A stretch of 64,000 bases of DNA from Dryococelus australis (GCA_029891345.1 CM057009.1:91559416-91623415); one strand, 5' to 3'. Positions 49,742 through 61,880 are shown, numbered from the stretch's first letter. Notes: a model not told the origin generated them from the letters alone. Made by a program: numbers and translations.

Positions 49742-51917
49742 TGACGCATGCTGCTCCCACATATTTAAAACAAACAATTATGACTCAACAGACTACAGTA
49801 TATCTACTACACCTGAGTGAGAGTCCAACCACGCCAACTTAGTACACGGATGTTGCGGATCGCCACAACCCTGGACGGTGCTTCCGAACACATGAAAACT
49901 AAGGTTTGTCAAAGCCAGCACGCATGCTGCCCTCCCCTCCTCGCGCTGATAGCCTACAAGCCGTCAGCCACCTCGGGACATAGCTGAGCACCACCGAACT
50001 TGCACGAAGCCGAGAGACAGACAGAGGCCAGTTACCCCCACTCCGGCCTCACGCTAGAGGGACGTCATGAGGCGACGTCACACCTCCCACCGCGGCCCGG
50101 TGCTACACCTGTCCTTCGGACTATAAAAGTCAGTGCACGCCCGCGCTCGCAAATTATTGTTTCTGATTCTTCAGCTCGCTCCGCCACTTCGTGCCTTCGA
50201 CGAGTCACCAAGTCTTCAGCAGCCACCAGAGAATGCTCCCATTAACGACAACTGTTTTCAGCACCCACCAGAAGCTGCAGCCATTGTTGTCACCAGGAGC
50301 TATTCTGTAGCAGTAGTTACCGGAGGCTTCACTGGCGACGCCTACCACCATTTACCAGACGCTCTTCATTGTCGATAGCCTTCATCTACCAGAAGCTCTT
50401 CATCTTCTAACATAACAATACCCTCCACTACTGATTCCTCTTGGAACAGTAGCTGCCTATACTTACTGGTAGGGGCAACTACGCTCCCTGCTATTAAAGC
50501 GGTGGATCACTTTTATTAATTTATCTCATCTAGAAATCCTGAATTATAGTTAGTAATATAATTAGCAGTCAACATAATTTACTTTCTTGTATAGCCTATG
50601 ACCAGGTCACCTACACCTGTGCAGCGTAAATTACTTCCATACATACCGTCTGCTTGGTTAGGAGATAGCACGTGTCACTGTGTTAATACTCAAATAATAA
50701 ATACAGCTTTGTTCCTTTAAATGGAATTATTCTTCCTAGAGAGTTCTTCACCGTGACCACTAGGAACCATACGTGTTGTGCACTGTGGACCAAGACTGGA
50801 CGTTTGACTATACTATTTAGATTAGGACTGTGGATCCCCATAAGAAATCCACCAGTCTTAACACACACACATCATTCGACTGCCTTCTGTTCTAGACCTC
50901 CGGGGATAGAACAGAAGACCCCCAACCACTAGTAACTCATCCACCCAGGGAGAGACAGTACTCTTGAGTTGTATCCCAACCGGAGCACCTAGGTGTTGGC
51001 AGGGGTATTTGCTCGAGTGTTATGGTCTGGCCTTGGTTGTGACGTACACCCAATAGTGGCAGGAAAGCATCCCATATGGTTCAACGCTTGTGGTTCGTCC
51101 GCCAGTGGCGGGGGGCCTTCTGGAGCACTGAGCTCGTGCCGGCAGCCACTGCTGACAGAACACTAAAGTAGGGATTTGTCTCGCATCCGTAGTGCACAGC
51201 ATCTACTGTTCAGTGGTGTTACAATCTCTATGCCATTTAGATAAAGGCACGGCTCAAAGAGAGAGGAGCAAAGGTCAGCCTACATCGCCGCCAAGCGGCA
51301 GTGTATATTAGTCCCTCCTACTTTGAGTAGGCAAGCAGAACGGGACCGAGCCGCCTTTACCCAATTAGTAGAGAGACCTACCTCTCCCATATATATGTAC
51401 ATTTACTTTCTGCTGCATATACGCATTCTCCGAGAGTACCATCCCATTTTACATGGACTGATATACGGGACAGAGGTGAGACATGGGGTTTCCAACCCCG
51501 GATTTTGGAGTCTGGAAGAAACCACCTGTAACCTACGATACTGGTTAGGCCAGTACGGTATGATCATCCTACAGCCCATGGCCTGCACCACCAGTTCCAG
51601 CCAGCAGATAGCAGCAGCACCATATTCGGCAGAACAAAACATAAGTAAGCCAGCTATCCCTGACACCTCCCACCAGTCGATTAACTCCGTAAACAAACCC
51701 GCAGTGGGAAACATTGTTAATAAAGCAGTCACTTGCAAACCTTTCATCTGACCAACTATAGAGAATTTTGTGTGTAGTCGTCAATCAACGTGTCCTGTCA
51801 TGGTAACGGGCATTAAGTGAAAACTGAAACAGTAGACCTATAATGCCGCATGTTTGGATTAACGTAACTCAAAGCCACAAAGACTGTGCCAATTACCACT
51901 TAACCCAGCACGTGTCA
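49742..51917 (+). repeat. 5' LTR of element B
   Basis: It begins TGACGCATGCTGCTCCCACA and ends CACGTGTCA. From about 50090 onward it aligns with the 3' LTR through the TATA region (CTATAAAAG at 50121-50129), the CTTACTGGTAGGGGCAACTA block, the TCTTAACACACACAC block and on to the end. The first 350 bp (U3, 49742-50090) do not align with the first 300 bp of the 3' LTR. The open frame 51323-51751 is matched by one at 57606-58049 in the other LTR but shows no domain. Confidence 0.8.
50121..50129 (+). promoter_or_regulatory. TATA box of element B 5' LTR
   Basis: CTATAAAAG lies directly after the U3 segment, about 1.8 kb before the LTR end, and is repeated at 56404-56412. The sequences of the two LTRs begin to match about 30 bp upstream of it, so the promoter core is the shared part. 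Transcription would start about 25-30 bp further on. Confidence 0.65.
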
Positions 51918-51927
51918 AGCGATTTTC

Positions 51928-51944
51928 TGGTGCCCAAAAGGGAC
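51928..51944 (+). other. Primer binding site of element B (tRNA-Lys-like)
   Basis: TGGTGCCCAAAAGGGAC starts 10 bp after the LTR end. It resembles tRNA-Lys primer sites of the form TGGCGCCC...GGGAC, with C changed to T at position 4. The gap of 10 bp to the LTR is longer than usual. Confidence 0.6.
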
Positions 51945-52077
51945 GTCAGAGTATTTACTGTTCGCAGTGAAAGCGGAACCAGACCAACCCGGCTCAGACA
52001 CCTAAGAGTCAACCGGTAAAGCGAAGCGGACTTTGGGAAGTCGATTAAACACCCCATAGCACCCATAAGCCATAACC

Positions 52078-53280
52078 ATGTCCAATACCGAAGTCAATAC
52101 CACCGAGGGTACAGCCCACGACTTGGTGATCTTAGATATACCAGAAAGAGATATAGCCATACCTACTGCTCAGGTACTGGCGCATTCCTTATCAACTGTA
52201 ACTACTGTGGCAATGCATTTCACCACCTATATTTAGGATGGAAGGACGAAGCCCGATGTACAGAGGGCCTAGAATACAGGTGTGAAACCTGCCGACTACA
52301 ACCAACAACATTTTGTAATGAGGACACATGCCCAGGATCAGGCATCAATAAAATACACTGCAAGACTTGTAAGAAACCCTACCACCATGCCTGTATAGGC
52401 TGCCCCGATGAGAGGGTCATCTTGCCAGGCATGGTATACTAATGTCAGAAGTGCAGACGGGCCTACACATCTCGTTCCCGCTGGTCATGCACTTTACAAA
52501 TAGTCATGCAACCCGAAACAGCACCAGGACACCCAGCGACCAGGAGGGATGATGACATACAGATCACTGACTTTGCGAGTAGGCTACACAAGGACCCAGT
52601 AGCTTTCACCCAGGAATGTGAAAAAGAATTCAGAGAGACCGACCTCCTCGCAAAGCAGTGGGTAAGCCGAGCCTAACTCCACTTGAAGGGCCTTGCGCTG
52701 GACTGGTGGAATCGCTACGGCGAGTTTGTAAACGAGTGGCATCAGTTTTCGAGGCGTTGGCGACTGCGTTTGGCGGCGAAGAAATACTGATCGATATAGC
52801 CGCCAAATTCTATAGCAAGGCCCAGGATATGGATGAAGAGGCCAAACTATTTGTAAGGCGAAAGGTACACATTTACTGACGCCTTTTCCCGGAAGTGACA
52901 AGCAAAGAAAATTGTGTACACTCCATACCTCGAATGCTATTACCTAAGCTGTGTAATTTTACAAGCCCCAAAATTGCAGTAAATAGAAGAGCTCATAGAA
53001 CGTGCCTGCGAAACAGAGCCCAATTACCAAGAGCAAGTCGCACTAGACCATAGGGAGGTAGACAAGGAGAACAAGGGGAGAACACTGACAGGCCACACGC
53101 CCACCCCTACACCTCCTGAAACCCCTACATTGACTTCCTCTCCCCGCTACCGGATGCCACCAAAGTGTCGGTACTGTGTGGGCCGGTATCTCCACAAAGA
53201 CTGCCCGACGAAGAGAGAGAGAGAGAGGGGGGGGACCCAGAACCGGAACAAGAGGAAGTTGAACATTATATGCTCCAGAA
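52078..53280 (+). pseudogene. Gag of element B with tandem PHD-like fingers and a Cys/His knuckle (broken)
   Basis: An ATG at 52078 opens a 52-codon frame that shifts near 52160 into the frame of the finger region. Finger 1 (52170-52290) reads YCSGTGAFLINCNYCGNAFH then HLYLGW...RC...YRCETC. Finger 2 (52308-52460) reads FCNEDTC, HCKTCKKPYHHAC and, after one stop, CQKC: C-x4-C, C-x2-C-x4-H-x2-C, C-x2-C, the C4HC3 order of PHD fingers. The two are clearly related copies (CxxCxxxxHH). Capsid-like sequence follows (LALDWWNRYGEFVNEWHQFS, about 52688-52750), then stops, then CRYCVGRYLHKDC (about 53166), a degraded zinc knuckle. Gag forms the particle; PHD fingers normally read histone tails, so these could have guided integration or packaging. 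Function not shown. Confidence 0.7.
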
Positions 53281-53650
53281 CTTAACAAAAAGCTTTATTA
53301 CACTGAAGTGCCCCGTGTAGAGGTCCACCTAAACAACAAAACTATCGTGGCAATGCTAGACACGGCCGCCATGATTAATTTTATAATGAGTGACCTACTC
53401 AAGCCCCATCAACGAGCCTAACTGACCCCGTTAAAAGAAAAGTTAGGCTTTGACAACCTATTCTCCTTCTTCAGGTCGAAGGGGAAATAAGGTTACCAAT
53501 CGAGGTACATTGCAAGACATCCCAGGTTAACTTCCTGGTTACGCTCCATATCGGGGAATCTGTGATTTTCGGGCAACCATGGCTGTTTCAGCAGCATTGC
53601 GTCCTCAACTACAGATAATGCCCCATTCAACTGGGAAGAGACAGATGAAC
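53281..53650 (+). pseudogene. Aspartic protease of element B (broken)
   Basis: VEVHLNNKTIVAMLDTAAMI at 53315-53380 has the retropepsin active-site layout, with DTGA changed to DTAA. After a stop and shift, GEIRLPIEVHCKTSQVNFLV and IGESVIFGQPWL (53480-53590) match the later strands and the C-terminal I-x-G-x-P-W-L segment. It would cut Gag into mature proteins inside the particle. The Gly-to-Ala change and breaks show loss of activity. It lies directly after Gag, as expected. Confidence 0.75.
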
Positions 53651-55030
53651 CATGATTAACTGGGAAGGTAGCCAACTGAATGCTACTCCTCTCCGTACCC
53701 AAATCTGCCTCCAACAGTTGCAGGTGGAAATAAACCAGCTGGCCCTAATTCTCACGACGAAGACTAGAAGCCAGGCCCAAAGAGCCCGACGACGTCATGT
53801 GTGGCCTCAGTCCAAAGAGGCCCCAGATCAAGAGCTTTTGTGGCTCCCGACCTTCAAACAAGGCCCCTACGCCATCAATCACAGCTCCCGAAATTGAGTC
53901 AATGCCAGCAAAGAGGCCCGAGGCACGAAACCTGGAACCCGACAGGGAGCCATCCTATTCTCCATCCAGGAGAATAGAGATGCCACAGCACCAAGGAGCA
54001 GTCTCTGTTAAATCCCTGCCCTCGATACCGACCAGCTATGGCCATCGAGTCGCTATCAGACCTGACCAGGCCACCCTTAGCTGCACCAAAGTGTCTTGGC
54101 GAAGTCCCAGAGACAGGGAATACAGCCAGACACCCCGCAGGTTGAGTCGGATTAACCGAGAGATCCGAACCACCACTGATGAAGGAGGTAAAAGCAATCA
54201 GAGCACCCTCCCTTCCACTTGGTACAACTCCCGAGTCAGAAATCAAGGACGTGCCAGCTTCTACGAAGCAGGTTTCTGACTCCGAGGAGCTATCATACCC
54301 ACCGCTGGGCCATCAGACAGTGAACAGCCACGGACCCAACACCAACTGCCGTACTGGAGGAAACGCCCTAACTGGGATCAAGGTTATTCCAGCTTCCACG
54401 AAGCAGATCCCTTTTCCTGACGGTGAGGAATCAAGACTGCAGTGGTTATCGAGCACGGTCATTGACAACGCTCCGCCCCAACCTCCTGCCCCGCAGAAAA
54501 CTCCACCCATCGGCGCCATCGAGGATGAGAGGCCTGTTCTGCCTCCCGCTTGATCAGCAACCGATGAATTAGACATTGAAACCATCAACGCCTCCCACTA
54601 CCGTACACCTGGTGTAACTGCCTTAACAAAGGACCTAGATGTCGCGACCGTCAATGACTCCAACTACCAGGACCTTAGGAGAGGAGCACCAGCAGTCGAG
54701 GTTGAGGGCGGTCGTCCGCCACTCCTTTCGCTCTGCCACTTCAGGCATCGGGACCGTCGATGCCTCCCACTACCCTACACCTGGTGCAACTGTCCTGACG
54801 AAGGACCTGGACATTGCGACAATTGATGCCTCCAACTACCCGAATCTTTGGAGAGGAACACGAGCAGTTGAGGTTGAGGACGGTCGACCACCACTCCCTT
54901 GCACTGCCACTTCACAGAAACATCCTGCCCTATGGGTAGGAACCCATGCAGTCGGGGTAGAGGGCCTTCCTGTGCCACTGGCATTGTCTCAGTCTCCCTT
55001 GTTCTTGTGCCCTCCCCATCAGTAGCTGTA
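53651..55030 (+). pseudogene. Post-protease Pro/Ser/Thr-rich repeat region of element B
   Basis: Overlapping frames (53797-54279, 54179-54553, 54639-55025) have low-complexity Pro, Ser, Thr and Glu-rich readings with internal repeats. IKDVPASTKQV (54242-54274) recurs as IKVIPASTKQI (54377-54409), and two 165-172-bp units lie at 54581-54915. The region occupies the place where RT would begin but has none of its motifs. It may encode a linker or spacer domain, or an accessory ORF. Frame shifts occur between repeat units. Confidence 0.5.
54581..54915 (+). repeat. Two tandem coding repeats of about 165-172 bp
   Basis: Unit 1 at 54581-54752 and unit 2 at 54753-54915 share the order: acc-atc-aac-gcc-tcc-cac-tac start, AC(A/G)AAGGACCT(A/G)GA, 'gaggttgag', 'ggtcg' and 'gccacttca'. 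Each contains two shorter subunits (starts 54581, 54647, 54753, 54819) encoding T(I/V)(N/D)xSxY. Most differences between units are substitutions, with a small length change that shifts the frame. Confidence 0.8.
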
Positions 55031-56063
55031 GAAACAGAAGCCGCAACACCTCGTGCTGAACCAGACTGATAACCCTCCGGGCTGCCAAAGCAGATTCTAC
55101 ACCTGGCAGGTACCGGGAATCACCTTGGAGACCCACGTCGAGGTTTACGTGACCATATCCGGCCCATCCGCACTCAGGCCGAGAGGAAGACCGGTGAAAC
55201 TCATACCCGCTGAACAAACGTAAGTGCAGTGCTCAGTAACATGAGAACCATGTCGAGTAGCTGTAAACCGCTAGTAAAACAGTGAAACGGGACTTGTTAC
55301 AGACCTGTAACTAGTGATGATTAAACTAGCCGCCCAGTCAAAGACAGTAAGAAATAGGCATACACACTCACATTAGGCTAGTTTAATATTGTGAAACGAC
55401 AACAGTCAGCCTGCTCAGCTGTGATCAAGCGGGGAAAGCGTAGGAATAGGTGAGGTAAATGTAATCAAAATTATTCAGACACTCGTCTAAGTGATACGCG
55501 AAATAATTGAACTCATAAAAACAGCAGTTATTACGCTCTAATAATCTAGACTAGTGAAAACAGACGTTTTACACCTCACCAACGATAAGGTTGTGGAATT
55601 TAGTGGCAGACAGCCAACACGAACATGTAGTATCACTTATAGACACTCTCCACAATGCTGATGTTTACAACGTACACGAAGTATTGCTTATAGACGCTCT
55701 CCACAGTGCCAGTGTATACATGAAGACAAAGACTTCGTTGATGTATATATTAGGATTAGAACTACGTATAAGATGGACTCCTGAAAGGAGAATTAGCTAG
55801 CTTAGACTTTTATTATATATGATTTGCTGTGTAGGTACACATGTAAATATGCCCTTGCATTTTTCATAGTGCCCTTGTGAAGTAAAACCTACAAAGATAA
55901 ATTCCATTTCTTACAGGGTTATGTGTTATTGTTACTGTGTTTTTCTAATTTGTTTCTTTGTGTACTTGTTTTGAATATCTTATGCACCAACTAAAAGTTG
56001 ACCCAGAACTCTGAACCACAAAGCTCCCATGAACTCACCACGTTGAAACCAGGTGCAAGATAT
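55031..56063. other. Internal region of element B before the 3' LTR
   Basis: No domain was recognised. A short frame at 55591-55800 contains two related blocks, SLIDTLHNADVYNVHEV and LLIDALHSASVYMK, from a duplicated stretch of about 60 bp (55626-55720). The end runs directly into TGACACCGG at 56064. Confidence 0.4.
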
Positions 56064-58125
56064 TGACACCGGCTAACAGCCAGCGGCACTAGAGCCCATG
56101 ACGGCGCTCACCACGCACATGTCCCGCACGTGTGCAAAGAGGCCAATAATTTTGAACTTTCATATAAATGTTATTTTTCAGTGTAAAATGTGTTATCATG
56201 TATTTGAAGGGTTTAATATGTCTTAAAATGTGTTCAAGTGTTTGTTACTATTTTAAAAGTGTTTGTTCATAAAATTCAAAGTGCCCGTGGCGCCGAGATT
56301 AAGAACACTGATATTCCGGCATGATCACCGTCATAAAGAGACACTAAAATAAAATGAAAATCCACAGGCCCACCATGGCCCAGCGCTGCACATGTCCTTC
56401 GGACTATAAAAGTCAGTGCATGCTCGGGCTCGCGAGTTATTCTTTTTGATTCCTGAGCTCACTCCACCACTTCGTGTGCTGGGGCCTTCGATGAGTCACC
56501 AAGCCTTCAGCAGCCACCAGAGGCTGCAGCCATTGCCGTCACTAGAAGCTCTTGTGCAGCCGCAGTTACCAGAGGCTTTATTGGCGTTGCCTACCACCAT
56601 TTACCACAGACTTTTCATTGCAGATAGCCTTCATCTACCAGGAGCTCATCATCTTCTAACATCAAAATACCCTCCGCTAATGATTCCTCTTGGAACAGTA
56701 GCTGCCTATACTTACTGGTAGGGGCAACTACACTCCCTGCTATTAAAGCGGTGGATCCCTTTTATTAATTGGTCTTATCTAGACATCCTGAATTATAGTT
56801 AGCCATGCTAAGTAATATAATTAGCAGTCAGCATCATTTACTTTCTTGTATAGCTTAGGACCAGGTCACCTGAACCTGTACAGCGTAGATTACTTCTATA
56901 CATACCATCTGCTTGGTTAGAAGATAGCACATGTTACTGTGTTTATTACGCTAATAATAAATACAGCTTTGTTCCTTTAACTGAGAGTATTCTTCCTAGA
57001 TATTTTTCACCATGATTGCTAAAAACTGTACATGTTGTGCACTGCCAACCAAGACAGGAAGTTTGACTATACTATTTAGATTAGGACTGTGGATCTCCAT
57101 CAGAATCCACCAGTCTTAACACACACACCTACACACACCATTTGACTGCCTTCTGTTCTATATCTCCGTGGATAGAACAGCAGAGCCCCAACCACTAGTA
57201 ACTCATCCAACCAGGGAGAGACAGTACTCTTGAGTGTTATCCCTACTGGAGCACCTAGGTTCTGGCGGGGGTATTTGCTTGAGGGTTACGGCATGGCGTT
57301 GGTTGCGGTGTACACCCAATAGTGGCCGGAAGGCGACCCATACGGTTCAATGCTTCTGGTTCATCCACCCTTGGCAGAGGGCCTTCTGGAGCACCAAGCT
57401 CATGCCAGCAGCCACTGCTGGCAAAACACTAAAGCAGGGATTCGTCTCACATCTGTAGTGCACAGCATCTACTGTTCAGTGGTGTTATAGCCTCTATGCC
57501 TTTTAGAGAAAGGCATGGCTGAAATAGAGAGGGGCAAAGGACAGCCTACATCGCCGCCAAGCAGCAGTGTGTATTAGCCCCTCCTACTTTGAGTAGGTAA
57601 GCGGAATGGACAGAGCCACCTTAACCCGATTATTAGAGAGACCTACCTCTCCCGTATATATGTACATTTACTTTCTGCCGCATATACGCATTCTCAGAGA
57701 GTACTATCCCGTTGTACATGGACTGATATACGGGTCTGCGGTGATACACTGTTTTTCCAACCCTAGGTTTTGGAATACGGAAGCAGTTGCCTGGAACTCA
57801 CGATACTGTGTTGGCCAGCATGGTGTCATCATCCTGTGGCACGTGGTCTGTACCTCCAGTTCCAGCCAACAGATAGCAGCAATACCATCTTCGGCCAAAG
57901 AAAACATAAGTAAGCCAGGTATTCCCAACACCTCCCGCCAGTCTATTACCTCTGTAATCAAACCCACAGTGAGAAACACCATAAATAAAGCTGTTACTCA
58001 CAAGCCAATCACTAGACCGACTGAAGAGAATTTTGTGCCTAGCTGCTAACCAATGTGCCCGTCAGTCTAACGCAACTCAATGCCATAACAACTGTTCCAA
58101 CTACCACTTAACCTGACACGCGTCA
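56064..58125 (+). repeat. 3' LTR of element B
   Basis: It begins TGACACCGGCTAACAGCCAG and ends ACACGCGTCA. The U3 part (56064-56370) is of the same kind as in the minus-strand relics at 34046-34502 and 38750-40438, but does not match the U3 of its own 5' LTR. From about 56370, through CTATAAAAG (56404-56412), it matches the 5' LTR to the end, with substitutions and indels. AAATT follows at 58126-58130. Confidence 0.8.
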
Positions 58126-58130
58126 AAATT

Positions 58131-59977
58131 GACGTTTTTAAAAAGTAACTGAACTATTTTTAATGTGTTTTGGAAGAATGTTTAATTTTTAAAGGTTGTC
58201 ATTTTATGGTATGATAACTGTACACTATTATTAATTTGACCTAGAAACATTTTAAATCAAAAACTTATCCATATTTATATTGACATAAAATACTGTACAA
58301 AATAACTGATCTAAACATTGACAAACTACCTTCTTCTCGGCACACATATTCAGCTCTCCCACCTGCCATCATTCCAACAGCAGTTAGAAGACGTACTCTC
58401 TAGACATGATGTTACAGTACACATGTACTAATCATTTCAAGTCCAAATAAGCTCTACAGAACAGAGTAAATAAAGTACTAGTGCAGAGTGGACATTAAAT
58501 GTTATCCAATGGGCAGGTTTTTTTTGTCACTATCGCTATAAGAAAATACAAACTTTACAAACCCAAAATTGAATTTGCTGCTACTTTAAAATTCAATTTA
58601 TGCACAGTTCAAATCACTTACGTTACTTATAACTATTCATAACTTGTTTACACAAAACGCTTAGCGATTTACTTGTGTTTCAAGTACATATAGCAAACAA
58701 ATTTTTTTGAAAAATAATTGGGAATTTTGTTGTTTGGAAGCAAAGTGCAGCATATCTGCTCCTTTTTTCTAGCTCTAGAAGCTAAAAAATATCTTTATTT
58801 TAAACAACATAATTCACTTCAACAAATTCTGGACTTTGTTGGGATATTTTCATCGTTTGGTTTGCCTTAACACTTTCTAGGTATTTGTGCTTTGCAAAAT
58901 GAAAATGACATTGCAGTGGCTTCATAAAAATAAAAAATATATATCTATATATATATAATTACTAATATGTATTATCACAGAAGTCCAAAAAATAAGTTTC
59001 CAATTTTCGTAGACAAAATGGATACAGTAGTAACATTGGCTGCAATAGAATTAAACAAAATAATTTCAACGTAAGATTAATATAAACACTGCCCACATTA
59101 TAAAACACTAATACTGGAGTAAGTAACTTACTTACTCACAAATTTACTTCTAAAGACACTTCCTGAAGCCAAGCAATGCCATTTTAATGTCTGTCATGAA
59201 TACCACTCTGAATACCGTGAATTGTACAACAAAGTGTATGAAAAGCTTTCAAGGGATAAAAAATAATAATGAACAAATTTTCTTGCATAAAATTAAAATA
59301 AATTATGTTTAAAATTAAGACTTTTTAATGTAAGCAAAGACATAATCAAAAATGTTAGATTCACTGTTAAAGTTTTGGTCTGTAAGATTTGATTTACCAA
59401 GTGATTTCCAATCACTATACAGTAATTGGAAAATGTGTACATTCGTGTCCTATAGTGTGTCCACCCCCTGCTCTACAGCATGTATACAAACACTCAAAAG
59501 TTAGATTTACGTACAGCTTACCTCATATTCATAGTCTTGTTTCAGAAGATATTGTGCTTGTATGGTATGTTGTAGAGTCTTTTGATGTTTTGTTCTCAAG
59601 GACTTCATGTTTGTGTAATACTGTATTTCTATTGCAGTTGTATGATTTGTATATCAGAACCAAAAATATTAGTTTTTATTTTTTCTTGGAATTCGGGTAA
59701 AATGTCCACAGTATCACATATTGTAGACCCCGAAAAATAATATGCAATTAAAAAAATTACTAAAGTAACCAGGGAGAGGTAGTTTTCAGCTTAGTTATTT
59801 AATCATGTATTTATTTTTACCGTAGCCAAATTTTCTAACGTTATGAACACCAGAAGCATTACTGTTCAGAGCTACGCTGTAAAAAGTAATTAAATTTTGT
59901 TTTAAAATAAGTGTTTCTTCTTCAAAATAAAATCCATACAGTGACTTTTCAATCACTCTGTTGTCAAAGTTTTTTTT
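58131..59977. other. AT-rich stretch without recognised features
   Basis: No gene or repeat partner was recognised. A (TA)n-rich run lies at about 58935-58960. The hAT element at 59978 onward probably starts somewhere in the last few hundred bases, but no terminus was identified. Confidence 0.35.
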
Positions 59978-61880
59978 TTATAGCATTGCCAATGCATTTA
60001 GGCACTCTTGACACATTGTGCTCCTCGAAAATGTCTTTACCCTTTTTAAAGCTGAAAAACAACATTTTGCTTCAGCAGTTGTTATTGGTGTGATAAGTAA
60101 TGTAAGAATTAGTTTAGTTACTTCCTGAAATGTGTCCTCTGTGTTGTTGTTTATAATGAAATTCAACAACCGTAAAGTGCTGTGAATTTACCGAAAATCC
60201 TGTCTTTCATACAAAACACAAAGTCTGGTTTTCAGTCTTTTCTTGTTTAAAACGAAATAAGTTTCAGAGAAATATCTTATCATATATCACGAAATTTAGT
60301 TGAATAAGCAGCAAAATTTCCTCCATCTATCAATTTAGCTGCATCATAATGCTCTAAGTTTCAGTGCTCTCTTGCATACTTTGTATATCTTATACAGCTT
60401 TTACAAAACATTCCACCCTGTTTGTAATACTTAAAGAACCCACTTGGAAAGACTGTACTTATTGGAATAGAATGTAAATATGAGGCATGATTCTGTGAAA
60501 ATATAAGCGCCAGAAATGGAATTGATTATCCTTAAGAAAATTACTGAACTCATGGGCCTTACATACAGTTTCTTTGCTCTGGTCACACTCTAGTGTTTCA
60601 AAACACTCAACGCATCCTTATTTTCATAGACCATTTTTACGATTCTAGGATTCAAATTCCACCTTTTTTGAGATGCCCTTGAAATCCTACATGCCACTTT
60701 CTCTTATAATACAGCAAGTCGTTTGGGTGAAATGAAAAAAAAAAAATTCAGGTTTATTTTGTGAGGCACTCTGACTAATTATCAGATTCAACTGAAGACA
60801 TAGCAGTGTGTGAAGCGGGCATTACTAAAAACATCTCTTATTTTAGCTTGTACACCATTTATTTTTCCTCACATGACTGCAGTCCCATCGAAACTTTCTG
60901 CTGTAAGTTTCTCCTTACTTTCACCAATTAAAGGACATATTTCTTTAAGGATGCATTCTGAAATAGCTTTTGCATCTTGCCCTTCTGGATTCAAAAAACA
61001 CCAAAATCTTTCATAAACTTTTGCACAAAACTAAAACAGTTTGAGTTCGATCTGAAATGTTGGTTGTATCATCAGCAATTAGAGCAACATATTTAGCCTA
61101 ATCAATTTCATGTTTTATTGCTTCCAGACAGACCTCCAACATACAATCCAGCAATTCATTTTGAATAGTTTTTGAAATACCTTTAATTTGTCACTACTTT
61201 TCACATGATTCTTTATAGCAGTGTCTACGCTACCAATTAAATCAATCAGACCCCTTAATATTCCCGGGTTATTTGATGTCTCTGATTTGTCATTGCGTCT
61301 ATAAGTGCCAGTTCAAAAGCACCTCAAAATTGTACACTGTCAATAATCTTAGATAAATTTAATTATTTTTCTCTACTTTCTCATTATGTTTTTGTATTGT
61401 CAAACAATAAGTGGTATCAAGCTGAGTTGCTATGTTAACCTTGCCAATATTGCCCAAATAAAGTATATTTGCAAGATGTGTTTTGTTTTCAAAGTGTCTT
61501 TAAATATATTCTGTTTAAGTGCCCGAAGTCTTTAACACATTTTGTACTCTACAAGGGTTCTCCATGGAACAGTACACGTGGAAAACAAAACAGTGCATTT
61601 CTTACTGGACACCTGCAAATCCACAATGTTTCATCGTAAATATTCTTATTGAAATATTGGTTGTATTCACCTTTTTCATTTTTGTAGCTTGTCGTAAAAT
61701 TAAGGTCGGTAACTGGTCGCCGTAACATCTTGATTTCAAGTTTGTCTGCTAACTTTTTTGCATGAACGTTATATCCAACAGCATACCCACTGAATTCATT
61801 ATAAAAAAACTTTAACATAATACACACAAAATCCTTATACATAAACAGAATGGTAGTTGGCCGGAAACTGGTCAAACCAC
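59978..61880 (-). pseudogene. hAT transposase, ZMYM1-like (broken)
   Basis: On the minus strand: TTF-type zinc-finger region WICRCPVRNALFCFPRVLFH (about 61560-61630); then, with many stops, QNELLDCMLEVCLEAIKHEI and VALIADDTTNISDRTQT (61050-61180), the first catalytic Asp block of this hAT group; and lastly EVTKLILTLLITPITTAEAK then CCFSALKRVKTF in an intact 63-codon frame (59978-60169), the hAT C-terminal dimerisation domain. The domain order and spacing match a full-length gene of about 1.9 kb. ZMYM1-like hAT genes are often counted as host genes, but stops and frameshifts show this is dead. The termini were not found. Confidence 0.88.

Larger units (their letters stand above)
49737..58130 (+). 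mobile_element. LTR retrotransposon B: gag-protease only, no pol
   Basis: AAATT at 49737-49741 and 58126-58130 is a 5-bp target duplication. The ends read TGACGC (49742) and GCGTCA (58125), a perfect inverted terminal pair. Two long LTRs (about 2.18 and 2.06 kb) flank an internal region of about 4.1 kb holding a primer site, gag, protease and a repeat-rich Pro/Ser segment. No RT, RNase H or integrase motif was found on either strand, so it depended on another element for movement. Frames are broken throughout. Confidence 0.85.

Noticed and set aside
51323..51751. 142-codon open frame in the 5' LTR of element B
   Set aside because: It is matched by a frame in the 3' LTR but lies in the non-coding R-U5 part, has no domain, and reads differently where the copies differ.
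59978..61880. ZMYM1-like reading as a functional host gene
   Set aside because: Many stops and frameshifts between domains, no exon borders, and clear hAT transposase order.
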